A program made the position numbers and the translations under genes. Below the pieces are notes generated by a model. The model saw nothing but the letters and a program-made list of their open reading frames with translations. It was not told the DNA's origin and searched no databases. From Acidimicrobiia bacterium (lineage in GTDB: Bacteria; Actinomycetota; Acidimicrobiia; Acidimicrobiales; Bin134): a stretch of DNA of 42,962 nt. Below are positions 16,254 to 23,982 of this stretch, piece after piece; positions within the stretch are counted from its first letter, which is position 1; the number at the start of each line of letters is the position of its first letter. The DNA is taken from assembly GCA_009842675.1 (NCBI GenBank), contig VYEX01000012.1, positions 1-42,962 of the forward strand. Reading direction: 5' to 3'.

Positions 16254-18571
16254 TGGCCAGCACAGCAGCCGCCGCCCGTTACGTCGGCCAGTCGGTAAAG
16301 CGACTGGAGGATCCCCGCCTGGTCACCGGCCATGGCCGGTATGTGGACGACATCATGCTGCCCGGCATGCTCCACGTAGCCTTCGGGCGCAGCGACCTGG
16401 CCCGGGCGACCATCACCCATCTCGACACCTCGGCGGCTGAGGCCCTCGACGGCGTCCACGCGGTGTTCACCGGTGTCGACCTCAACTCCTACAACGACTC
16501 TCTGCGGGCGTCGCTGCACCCGCCCGAGTCGCCCGCGCCCCCGGCGAACATGCTGGCCGACGGCGACGTGCGTTTCGTGGGCGACCCCTATGTGATGGTG
16601 GTGGCCGAGAGCCGCTACATCGCTGAGGACGCCCTCGACCTAGTGGAGGCGGAGTTCGAGCCGCTTGATCCGGTGGTGGACTACGAGACCGCGGCCGAAT
16701 CCGACAATCACGTCCATCCCGAACTGGGCGGCAACCTGGCCCACGACCTGCCGGTGCCCAATCCGGCTCAGCAGGAGGCCTTCGAAAGCGCCGCCCACAT
16801 CATCACCGAGACCTGGCACCAGCACCGCCAAACCAACGTCCCCATGGAGACCCGGGGCATCGTCGCCTCCTGGCAGCCCCACGCTGGGGTGATGGAGGTG
16901 TGGGCCTCCACCCAAAGCCCCCACGAGATGCAGTTGGTCGGAGCCCGGGTGCTGGGCATCGGCGAGCACAAGATGGTGGTTCACTTCGGTGACGTGGGCG
17001 GCGGCTTCGGCCAGAAGATGTTCTTGGGCCGAGAGGACATGGCAGTGCTGGTGGCGGCCAAGCTCTTGGCTGCCCCGCTGAAGTGGATCGAAGACCGCCG
17101 GGAGAACCTGCTGGCCTCCAACCACGCCCGCATCGAGCAGATGACTGTGTCCATGGCGGTGGACGAGGACGGCAATTTCTTGGCCGCCGACTTGGACCAG
17201 CTCGAAGACGACGGCGCCTACCCGCTGGGCGGTCCGGCCACCCCGGGCGCCATGGCCACCATGCTCTATCCCGGCCCGTACCGGATGGGGCCGGTGAGCT
17301 GGCGGGCCCGCACGGTGTACACCAACACCTGCGGCCGGGGGGCCTACCGGGGCCCGTGGCAGATGGAGAGCGTGGCCCGGGAGCAGATGATCGACCGGGT
17401 GGCCCGGGAGATCGGCATGGATCCCCTAGAGCTGCGCCGCCGCAACGTGTTGAAGCCCGACGACCTGCCCTACCAGGTGTCCACCGGCCTCTTCTTCGAG
17501 ACCACCATCTCGCCGGACCAGACCCTGGAGCAGGCCGCCGAGATGATCGGCTACGACGACTTCCGGGCCGAGCAGGCCAAGGCCCGCGAACAGGGCCGCT
17601 ATCTCGGCCTGGGCATGGCCCTGTACATCGAGCCCACTTCAATGGGCATGGGTCCTCTGGGCACCGAGTCGGCCATGTTACGGGTGGAGGTGGACGGCCA
17701 CGTCAACGTGTTCATGGGCACCGGCTCGCACGGCCAGAGCCTGGAGACCACCATCGCCCAGCTTGTGGCCGACGAGCTGGGGGTGCGCCCCGAAGACGTC
17801 ACCTTGCACCAGGGCCACGGCTCCGGATACGGGTTCGGCACCGGCGGCAGCCGCTCAGCGGTCATCGCCGGAAGCGCGGCCCGGGCCGCGGCGTCGGGAG
17901 TGCGGGACAAGGTGGTGGCCATTGCCGCCCACCTGATGGAGGCCTCGGCTGATGACCTGGAGGTGGCCGACGGGGTGATCTCGGTCAAGGGCACGCCAGC
18001 GGCCTCGATGACGATGGCCCAGGTTGCGGCCACCGCCTACCAGAACTCCGATGCACTGCCGCCGGGGACTGAGGCCGGCCTCGAACACACTGCCCGCTAC
18101 AAGGCCCCGCCCTCCACCCACTCCAACGCCTGCCACATCTGCACTTGCGAGCTGGATCCCGACACCGGCAAGGTCACGCTGCTGCGCTATGTGGTGAGCG
18201 AGGACTGCGGGGTGCTGATCAATCCGATGGTGGTCGACGGCCAGATCGCCGGGGGAGTGGTGCAGGGTATCGGCGGCGTGCTCTACGAGCACTGCGTCTA
18301 CGACGAAAGCGGCAATCCGCTGGCGTCCACCTTCCTCGACTATCTGGTGCCCACCGCAGCCGAAGTGCCCGATCTGGAGACCGGCCACGTGGTAGTCCCC
18401 TCAGACACCCCCGGCGGGCACAAGGGAACCGGTGAGGGCGGCGCCATCGGGGCGCCTCCGGCGGTGTTCAACGCGGTGGCCGATGCACTGGCCCCATTCG
18501 GGGTCTATCCCAACCGCCAGCCGCTCGACCCCAATGCGGTACTCGGCCTGATCGCCTCGGCTTCCGATTAG
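16253..18571 (+). CDS. aerobic Mo hydroxylase, molybdopterin-binding large subunit (CoxL-like, not form I)
   Basis: A 772-residue catalytic subunit. It has the N-terminal XDH hammerhead domain (about 20-130), GGGFGQK at 249-255, an active-site loop AYRGPW at 364-369, GTGGSRSA near 540, and the catalytic glutamate near 728 in GEGGAIG. Form I CO dehydrogenase carries AYxCSFR with the copper-binding cysteine, which is absent here, so CO oxidation is unlikely. The usual form II loop is AYRGAGR; here PW replaces AG. The protein should hydroxylate an organic, probably heterocyclic or aromatic, substrate. No XdhC/CoxD-type maturation gene lies nearby, so these must be elsewhere. The ATG has GGGGAGG-type sequence upstream. 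Confidence 0.88.
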   Translation: MASTAAAARYVGQSVKRLEDPRLVTGHGRYVDDIMLPGMLHVAFGRSDLARATITHLDTSAAEALDGVHAVFTGVDLNSYNDSLRASLHPPESPAPPANMLADGDVRFVGDPYVMVVAESRYIAEDALDLVEAEFEPLDPVVDYETAAESDNHVHPELGGNLAHDLPVPNPAQQEAFESAAHIITETWHQHRQTNVPMETRGIVASWQPHAGVMEVWASTQSPHEMQLVGARVLGIGEHKMVVHFGDVGGGFGQKMFLGREDMAVLVAAKLLAAPLKWIEDRRENLLASNHARIEQMTVSMAVDEDGNFLAADLDQLEDDGAYPLGGPATPGAMATMLYPGPYRMGPVSWRARTVYTNTCGRGAYRGPWQMESVAREQMIDRVAREIGMDPLELRRRNVLKPDDLPYQVSTGLFFETTISPDQTLEQAAEMIGYDDFRAEQAKAREQGRYLGLGMALYIEPTSMGMGPLGTESAMLRVEVDGHVNVFMGTGSHGQSLETTIAQLVADELGVRPEDVTLHQGHGSGYGFGTGGSRSAVIAGSAARAAASGVRDKVVAIAAHLMEASADDLEVADGVISVKGTPAASMTMAQVAATAYQNSDALPPGTEAGLEHTARYKAPPSTHSNACHICTCELDPDTGKVTLLRYVVSEDCGVLINPMVVDGQIAGGVVQGIGGVLYEHCVYDESGNPLASTFLDYLVPTAAEVPDLETGHVVVPSDTPGGHKGTGEGGAIGAPPAVFNAVADALAPFGVYPNRQPLDPNAVLGLIASASD

Positions 18572-18629
18572 CTCTTCACCCCCTGTCTCGGGGTCCGGCG
18601 CAGCCGGCGCGGCGTCGGCTAGGGCCGGG

Positions 18630-19472
18630 ATGGGCCTGGGAATGTGGTCGGCCGTTGTCGGCGTATTCTTGTTCAGCTGGGGGCCGGTGTTCGTCCGCGA
18701 CAACGAGTTCGGCGCGCTGCCGTTCGCGTTCTGGCGGTTGGTCGGGGCGGCGGCCTGGGCGGTGGCCGCGCTGTACCTGCGGGGCGGGCGGCTGGATCGC
18801 CGAGTGCTGCGCCACTCCCTGGCCGGGGGACTGGTGTTCACCGTCAACGCGGCTACCTTCTTCACTGCCATCAAGACCACCGCGGTGGCCAACGCCATGG
18901 TCGTCGGCGCCACCGCCCCCATCTTCCTGCTGTGGGCGGCCAGCCGGGTCTTCCAGGAGCGGATCAGCTTTCGGGTAGTCCTGGCCACTCCCATCGCGGT
19001 CGCCGGGATGATCTTGATGCTGGTTGGTCGCTCCGGCGGCAGCGGCGATGCATCGCTGACCGGCGATGTCCTGGCGGTGGTGGCCATGTTCGCGTTCGCC
19101 GGCTATTTGGTGGCGTCTCGCATCGCTCGGAATCACCTGAGCGCGTTGGAGTACCAGGCCGGATGGTCCACCATCGCCGCCGGGCTCATGCTGCCCATCT
19201 CGCTGTTGTCGTTCGACCCACTGGTGATCGCTGACGGCTGGAGCTGGGGGGTGGCTGCCACCATGGCGGTGACCGCCGGCCTGGCCCACCTGCTGTTCAA
19301 CTACAGCCACAGGTATGTGCCCATGCGGGCCCTCTCGCTGCTGAACATGGCTGCACCGGGCCTGGCCGTGGTATGGGCCTGGTTCTTGTTCGACGAGCAG
19401 CTCGGCGGGTTGCAGTGGCTGGGTATTCCCCTCGTGGTGATTTCGGTGCTGGCCGTCGTATTGGATGAGTGA
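18630..19472 (+). CDS. EamA/DMT-family transporter
   Basis: A 280-residue protein of ten hydrophobic segments arranged as two five-helix repeats, the EamA (RhaT/YdcZ-like drug/metabolite transporter) layout. The first repeat begins WSAVVGVFLFSWGPVFVRD, and the second has the MLPISLLSFDPL and HRYVPMRALSLLNMAAPGLA regions typical of the family. It starts 58 bases after the Mo hydroxylase large subunit and may be read from the same transcript. An in-frame ATG twelve bases later is an alternative start. Substrate unknown; amino-acid or metabolite export is usual for relatives. Confidence 0.85.
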   Translation: MGLGMWSAVVGVFLFSWGPVFVRDNEFGALPFAFWRLVGAAAWAVAALYLRGGRLDRRVLRHSLAGGLVFTVNAATFFTAIKTTAVANAMVVGATAPIFLLWAASRVFQERISFRVVLATPIAVAGMILMLVGRSGGSGDASLTGDVLAVVAMFAFAGYLVASRIARNHLSALEYQAGWSTIAAGLMLPISLLSFDPLVIADGWSWGVAATMAVTAGLAHLLFNYSHRYVPMRALSLLNMAAPGLAVVWAWFLFDEQLGGLQWLGIPLVVISVLAVVLDE

Positions 19473-19548
19473 GAAGGGCGAATTTCCCCCCTAGCCAGCC
19501 AATTGGATGAGTGAGCCAGCCTGCTTACAAGGTAAAATCTCAGGTCGA

Positions 19549-19624
19549 TCCGGGGTAGCTCAACCGGCAGAGCAAGCGGCTGTTAACCGCTAGGTTGTGA
19601 GTTCGAGTCTCACCCCCGGAGCCA
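19549..19624 (+). tRNA. tRNA-Asn(GTT)
   Basis: A full cloverleaf: acceptor TCCGGGG/CCCCGGA, D arm GCTC/GAGC, anticodon stem AGCGG/CCGCT with loop CTGTTAA and anticodon GTT at 19582-19584, T arm GTGAG/CTCAC with TTCGAGT loop, discriminator G and encoded CCA. Confidence 0.97.
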
Positions 19625-19666
19625 AACCAGCGCCAGTGCGGGAGGTCCGCCCAATAGGCTGTCGGC

Positions 19667-19739
19667 GGGCCCGTAGCTCAGTGGTCAGAGCAGGCGACTC
19701 ATAATCGCTCGGTCGCGGGTTCGATCCCCGCCGGGCCCA
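19667..19739 (+). tRNA. tRNA with CAT anticodon, probably tRNA-Ile2 (lysidine type)
   Basis: Acceptor GGGCCCG/CGGGCCC, D arm GCTC/GAGC, anticodon stem GGCGA/TCGCT with loop CTCATAA and anticodon CAT at 19700-19702, T arm GCGGG/CCCGC, discriminator A, CCA not encoded. The anticodon arm and GGTCGC variable region match E. coli tRNA-Ile2 better than elongator tRNA-Met as I remember them. Isoleucine (AUA) is therefore favoured, with methionine as the alternative. Confidence 0.9.
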
Positions 19740-19740
19740 C

Positions 19741-20595
19741 TTAGACCAGAACCTGCTCGGACCCCTGTGCCTCGCCCGCCGTGGCCGGCCCGGGTTCTTG
19801 AGCGGCGCACGTGCCCCCTTCGATCGGGTCGGTGCTCTGCTTGTCGGGTTGCTCCTGCCAGCGTCGAGTGAGCCAGCCCAGGCGGTGGGCGACGTACAGG
19901 CCGATCATCGCCAAGGCAATGCCCACGAACCCGTCAATAACCCAGTGGTTGCCGGTGAGCACCACCGCGATCGACATCAGCAGGGGGGAGGCCACCGCGA
20001 AGATGCGCACCGGAATCGATCGCACAGTACGGAACAGGATCACGCAGGCCAGAACGTTCCATCCCACGTGGAAGCTGGGCAGCGCGGCGTACTTGTTCAC
20101 CACCGACGGGGGCTGGAGGTATTTGTAGGAGGTGGACAGCTCGGTGACCGTGTCGGTGAAGCCATCGAAGAACCGGGGAGGAGCTACCGGGAAGAAGGCG
20201 AAGAACACCAGGCCCAGAGCACCGGACACGATCATGGCGTTGCGCATCAGCGTGTAGCGGCTCCGGTTGTAGTGGTACAGCAGCAGCAGAGCGCCGATGA
20301 TCACCGGCCAGTGCAGCCAGATGTATACCCAGTTGAAAAAGGTGACCAGCCAGTGGTAGTCGAGCACGGCCGACTGAGACCAAGCCTCCAAGTCCAACCC
20401 CAGAGTTGACTCGAATGTCAGCAGGTCATAGGCGTTCTTGAATGCGGCGACCTCAGCCCCTTTGGTGGCCATTCGCACACCGAAGTAGATGAGCGCGGCC
20501 ACCGTCACTATCAGCACTTGTCCGGGGAAATTGCGCCAGCTGCGCGCGTTGCCGTCGATTTCCGGCGCAACGATGAGCTTGAGCTGACGAACCAT
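19741..20595 (-). CDS. PAP2-superfamily membrane phosphatase/phosphotransferase
   Basis: A 284-residue membrane protein with about six helices. The PAP2 catalytic motifs are visible as PSFHVGW (C2, with the histidine) and GNHWVIDGFVG (C3: histidine and aspartate); C1 is weak. This pattern (PSFHVGW, N-terminal Trp-rich loop) is that of the inositol-phosphotransferase-like/AUR1-like PAP2_3 group common in actinobacteria. It probably acts on lipid phosphates or phospho-inositol lipid head groups at the membrane. Its stop touches the end of the CAT tRNA, which reads toward it. The C-terminal tail of about 45 residues is polar and probably disordered. Confidence 0.82.
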   Translation of the reverse strand: MVRQLKLIVAPEIDGNARSWRNFPGQVLIVTVAALIYFGVRMATKGAEVAAFKNAYDLLTFESTLGLDLEAWSQSAVLDYHWLVTFFNWVYIWLHWPVIIGALLLLYHYNRSRYTLMRNAMIVSGALGLVFFAFFPVAPPRFFDGFTDTVTELSTSYKYLQPPSVVNKYAALPSFHVGWNVLACVILFRTVRSIPVRIFAVASPLLMSIAVVLTGNHWVIDGFVGIALAMIGLYVAHRLGWLTRRWQEQPDKQSTDPIEGGTCAAQEPGPATAGEAQGSEQVLV

Positions 20596-20693
20596 GGGTA
20601 ATCAATGTTACCGATTCGTTACCGAAAATTTCCACCGGTTCAATTGGAGGCCCTGATTGGCTCTAGTGGTGTTTTGAATGCACCCAGATGTGC

Positions 20694-21266
20694 TCAGATG
20701 TCGCCCAGCCACGCCGGTGCCCGGTCCAACAGGAATTCGCTGATCTCGGCCACTTTGGGCATAACGCCGCCGAGGCACTCGTGGCCGGTGAACATGCCGC
20801 TGATCGACACCTCCACCCGCGCTGAGATGGTGACGCTCCGCTCCGGAGCGTCGGTGACCGCGGCATAGGCGTCGATGGCCGAAACGTCCAGGGGCAGCTC
20901 CATGCCGCCGATTCCGGCCAGTTCAGTGGCCAACAGCAGCAGGTCGGGTCCATCGGGTAGCGGCGGCAGGCTCCAAGACACCACCAGGGGCAGTTTGAAA
21001 TCATCCGAGGGATCCTCCCCTTCGGGCAGCTCCATCAGATGGTCCTCGAAACTCAGCATCACCCGGGGATCCACTTCCAGGGTGATGTGCACGTCCAGCG
21101 GGCCGCCACAGGCAACTGCGGGGTGCAGGTCCACCTCCCACGCCTGGCGCATGGAGTAGGTCTCCACGAAATGGCGATCATCGTGGACATGGAAGCCGTG
21201 ATCAGCGGCATGGTCCTTGAGATCGGCGACGAAGGTTGCGATATCGACGACAGCCAAGAGTTCCAC
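20694..21266 (-). CDS. conserved-looking acidic protein of unknown function
   Basis: A 190-residue, acidic, soluble protein with alternating strands and no family I recognise. It has no signal peptide and no cysteine motif. The GTG at 21266 is the most plausible start; a TTG at 21278 is an alternative, and the frame upstream overlaps the divergent phosphatase gene and is unlikely to be read. Coding quality is good (strong third-position GC). It may share a promoter region with the divergent inositol-phosphatase-like gene 52 bases away. Nothing in the sequence indicates its job. Confidence 0.6.
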   Translation of the reverse strand: MELLAVVDIATFVADLKDHAADHGFHVHDDRHFVETYSMRQAWEVDLHPAVACGGPLDVHITLEVDPRVMLSFEDHLMELPEGEDPSDDFKLPLVVSWSLPPLPDGPDLLLLATELAGIGGMELPLDVSAIDAYAAVTDAPERSVTISARVEVSISGMFTGHECLGGVMPKVAEISEFLLDRAPAWLGDI

Positions 21267-21318
21267 ACTGCCACGCAATGACTCATCATCGCTACCTGTT
21301 AGCGGTAGTTTCACCCCG

Positions 21319-22149
21319 GTGGACAATGACCGAATTCTGACGGTCTTCGACCAGGCTGCGGCCCGGGTGGCCGAAGCCGTGGCCCGGATCGACGAAGGGC
21401 GGCTCACCGGGGTCCGGGAAGGTCAGTACAACTTTGATGTAGCGGCCGACGACGCGGCCTGCGAAGTTCTCTTGGAGGCCGGCTTCGGGGTGTACAGCGA
21501 GGAGTCGGGATTGCACAACCCCGAGCGGGAGATGGTGGTGGTGCTCGATCCGGTGGACGGGTCCACCAATGCGGCCCGAGGCCTGCCGTGGTTCTCCACG
21601 AGCTTTTGCGCGGTTGACTCAGAGGGTATGCGGGCCGCGCTGGTGCTCAACCTGGAGAGCAACAAGGCCTACCGGGCCGTGAGAGGAGGGGGGGCCACCG
21701 TCGACGGCCGACCACTTGCCCCGCCGACTGGGGGCGACCGCGGTCGGGGATCAGGGCCGTCGGAACAGCAGAGTCTGGGGGAGGCCACGGTGGGGCTGAC
21801 CTATATTCCTCCCCGTCATCTGGGGTGGAGGCAATACCGAGTACTGGGGTCAATCGCCCTGGACATGTGCGCGGTGGCCGAAGGGGTGCTCGACGCCTAC
21901 ATCGACTGCACCAATGAGGGGCACTCCACCTGGGACTATCTAGGGGCCGCATTGGTATGTGCCGAGGCCGGGGTGGCCATGGGCGAGGCTTGGGGGCGAC
22001 CCCTTTTGCCCGAAGATCTGACAAAGCGGCGCTATCCGGTGGTGGCCGCCACCGCGCCGCTGCTCGACGAGGCCTTGGCTCAGCGCCGCACCTTTGGCGC
22101 AGATGATCCAGCCGCTATTGGTGCGGGTGAGGCCAAAGGACACCACTAG
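21319..22149 (+). CDS. inositol monophosphatase-family enzyme
   Basis: A 276-residue Mg-dependent phosphatase of the IMPase/CysQ/FBPase superfamily. Metal-binding motifs are VLDPVDGSTNAARG (about residues 76-89) and STWDYLGAALVCAEAGV (about 206-222), with the usual glutamate in YSEESG before them. It should remove phosphate from inositol phosphate, a bisphosphorylated nucleotide or a similar small molecule; the exact substrate cannot be read from the motifs. GTG at 21319 is chosen by alignment of the N-terminal helix. Actinobacteria make inositol for mycothiol and phosphatidylinositol, which would suit both this gene and the PAP2 neighbour. Confidence 0.85.
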   Translation: MDNDRILTVFDQAAARVAEAVARIDEGRLTGVREGQYNFDVAADDAACEVLLEAGFGVYSEESGLHNPEREMVVVLDPVDGSTNAARGLPWFSTSFCAVDSEGMRAALVLNLESNKAYRAVRGGGATVDGRPLAPPTGGDRGRGSGPSEQQSLGEATVGLTYIPPRHLGWRQYRVLGSIALDMCAVAEGVLDAYIDCTNEGHSTWDYLGAALVCAEAGVAMGEAWGRPLLPEDLTKRRYPVVAATAPLLDEALAQRRTFGADDPAAIGAGEAKGHH

Positions 22150-22164
22150 TCTGGCCGTCTCACC

Positions 22165-22238
22165 GGGCGCGTAGCTCAGATGGCAAGAGCGCTTCCCTTA
22201 CAAGGAAGAGGCCGGGGGTTCAAGTCCCTCCGCGCCCA
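22165..22238 (+). tRNA. tRNA-Val(TAC)
   Basis: Acceptor GGGCGCG/CGCGCCC, D arm GCTC/GAGC, anticodon stem CTTCC/GGAAG with loop CTTACAA and anticodon TAC at 22199-22201, T loop TTCAAGT, discriminator A, CCA not encoded. It lies 125 bases before the binding-protein gene; the region between holds no other gene I can support. Confidence 0.96.
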
Positions 22239-22362
22239 CCCATGCCCAAGTGTGCGGATTCTCACTTGTGGATGGCGAGCAAGTGGCGCGATGGGTAAGA
22301 CTGGCACCCGTTATACCGTCGGCCGCCAAATGAGAGCGCGTCGGTCCTTTGAAGGGGGAAAC

Positions 22363-23940
22363 GTGAAGCACTTCCGCTGGCTCATCTGCCTGTTGGCTGT
22401 ATTCGCACTGGTCGCCGCAGCATGCGGCGGTAACGACGACGATGATTCGGGCGCTGCCGCGCCCGATGTCGCGCCCACCGAGGCACCGGACGATGAGATG
22501 GACGACGACATGGACGATGAGATGGATGAGTCCATGGACGATGAGATGGACGACGACATGGACGATGAGATGGATGAGTCCATGGACGACGAGATGGACG
22601 ATGAGATGGATGAGTCCATGGATGACGACATGGACGACGATGAGCCCGAGCCGGTAGCCACCGAAGAGCCAGAAGTCGATCCGTGCGAGGCCGTGGATCT
22701 GGAGGCCACCGATATCGGAATCACCTCCGACACCATCACCGTGCTGGTCATGGCCGATGTCGGCTCCCCGCTGGCTCCCGGCCTGTTCCAGGGCTCCATC
22801 GACGGGGTCAAGGCTTGGGCCGACCATGTGAACTCTGAGGGGGGCTTGGCCTGCCGCCAGGTCGAGGTCATCGAGCATGACTCGGCCATCAACCCCACCG
22901 AGACCACCAACGGATTCCTAGTGGCTTGCGAGGAGGCTTTCGCTCTGGTGGGCACCACGGCGCTGTTCGCCCTCGACACCACCGATCTCCAGTCCTGCCC
23001 CGATGCAGCGGGCAACGACATCGGGGTGCCCGATTTCGCCTACATCACCACTGAGCCGCCTCACCAGTGCTCGGTGGTGACCTTTGCCACCAGCAGGCCC
23101 AACAGCGAGTGCCCCTACGCTGGCACGGGTCCCCGAGCCGTGCAGAGCCAGGTGGGCCACGTCCAGTGGCTGCTGGAAAATGTGGAGTCCAACCTAAACG
23201 GGGTCTACTTGGTGCCCTCCGACCTGCCCTCCACCATCGCCTCGACCATGCCTCAACTCAGGTCCTTCCAGGAGCTGGGCATCGTGATTGATGGCGAGCC
23301 CGGAGTGAGCGGCTTCACCACCCAGTCGGAGTACGGCGCCTACATCCAGGTCATGCGGGATGCCGACTCCAACTTCGCCTACACCGGATCTGACGACCAG
23401 TCCATGATCAAGTGGCGCAGTGAGGCCGAGGCACAAGGCCTGGATGTGGATTCCATTATCTGGATGTGCCAGCTGGCCTGCTACACCCCCAGCTTCCTCG
23501 AGGCTGGCGATGTAATTGAGAACACCTACATCTGGCTCTGGTTCCTGCCCTTTGACGAGGTCGATCACAACCAAGAGCTGGCCGACTTCATGGTGGCAAT
23601 CGACAACCCCTTCCCACCAGCTTGGGCCGCGGGTTCGTGGGCCGACGGCGTGTTGTTCGAGCAGGTGGTCAACGGCATCGTGGCTGAGGGCGGCCCCAAC
23701 GCCGTCACTCGCCAGGCGGTGTTGGATGGTGCCCGCAGCCTGACATCCTTCGACGTGAACGGCTGGTGGAGCCCGGCGGACTACTCCACCACCGAGAACA
23801 TCATGCCTTGCTTCATGCTGATGCAGGTGCAGAACAACGATTTCGTCCGGGTACATCCCACAGCCCCAGGCGAGCTGGACTGCGACGCGGACAACGTAGT
23901 TGGCCTGACCAAGGATTGGGGAGCGGAGTTCGGCGGCTGA
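22363..23940 (+). CDS. Liv-type ABC importer substrate-binding lipoprotein 1
   Basis: A 525-residue type I periplasmic-binding-fold protein (Peripla_BP_6/LivJ kind). Residues 1-20 are a signal peptide with lipobox VAAAC, so Cys21 would carry lipid. An Asp-rich linker with Met every fourth residue follows (about residues 46-93). The binding domain begins near ITVLVMADVGSPLAPGLFQG. GTG at 22363 has GGGGG four bases upstream; the longer frame begins inside the tRNA-Val gene and is rejected. It heads the operon with LivHM, LivG and LivF homologues and should deliver ligand to them. Ligand unknown: branched-chain amino acid, amide and aromatic-acid binders share this fold. Several cysteines in the binding domain suggest disulfides. 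Confidence 0.9.
   Translation: MKHFRWLICLLAVFALVAAACGGNDDDDSGAAAPDVAPTEAPDDEMDDDMDDEMDESMDDEMDDDMDDEMDESMDDEMDDEMDESMDDDMDDDEPEPVATEEPEVDPCEAVDLEATDIGITSDTITVLVMADVGSPLAPGLFQGSIDGVKAWADHVNSEGGLACRQVEVIEHDSAINPTETTNGFLVACEEAFALVGTTALFALDTTDLQSCPDAAGNDIGVPDFAYITTEPPHQCSVVTFATSRPNSECPYAGTGPRAVQSQVGHVQWLLENVESNLNGVYLVPSDLPSTIASTMPQLRSFQELGIVIDGEPGVSGFTTQSEYGAYIQVMRDADSNFAYTGSDDQSMIKWRSEAEAQGLDVDSIIWMCQLACYTPSFLEAGDVIENTYIWLWFLPFDEVDHNQELADFMVAIDNPFPPAWAAGSWADGVLFEQVVNGIVAEGGPNAVTRQAVLDGARSLTSFDVNGWWSPADYSTTENIMPCFMLMQVQNNDFVRVHPTAPGELDCDADNVVGLTKDWGAEFGG
22498..22641 (+). repeat. 12-bp tandem repeat, 12 units, coding MDDD/MDDE/MDES
   Basis: Twelve consecutive in-frame 12-base units, each beginning ATG-GA. 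Three unit types alternate (MDDE, MDES and MDDD) in a higher-order pattern. Unit gain or loss keeps the reading frame, so linker length could vary between strains. Confidence 0.95.
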
Positions 23941-23982
23941 TCTGAAGCAAAGCGAGCACTGGCTGGCTCAGGCTGAACTCCC

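Noticed and set aside
16803-17642. 279-residue minus-strand frame inside the CoxL-like gene
   Set aside because: Arg/Pro/Gly-rich shadow with no recognisable domain.
16253-18571. Carbon-monoxide dehydrogenase function
   Set aside because: The form I active-site cysteine motif is missing.
22180-22362. Extension of binding lipoprotein 1 into the tRNA-Val gene
   Set aside because: The signal peptide and ribosome site fix the start at 22363.
22498-22641. Regularly spaced repeats considered as a CRISPR array
   Set aside because: Units are 12 bases, directly adjacent and in frame in a lipoprotein gene; no spacers and no cas genes.
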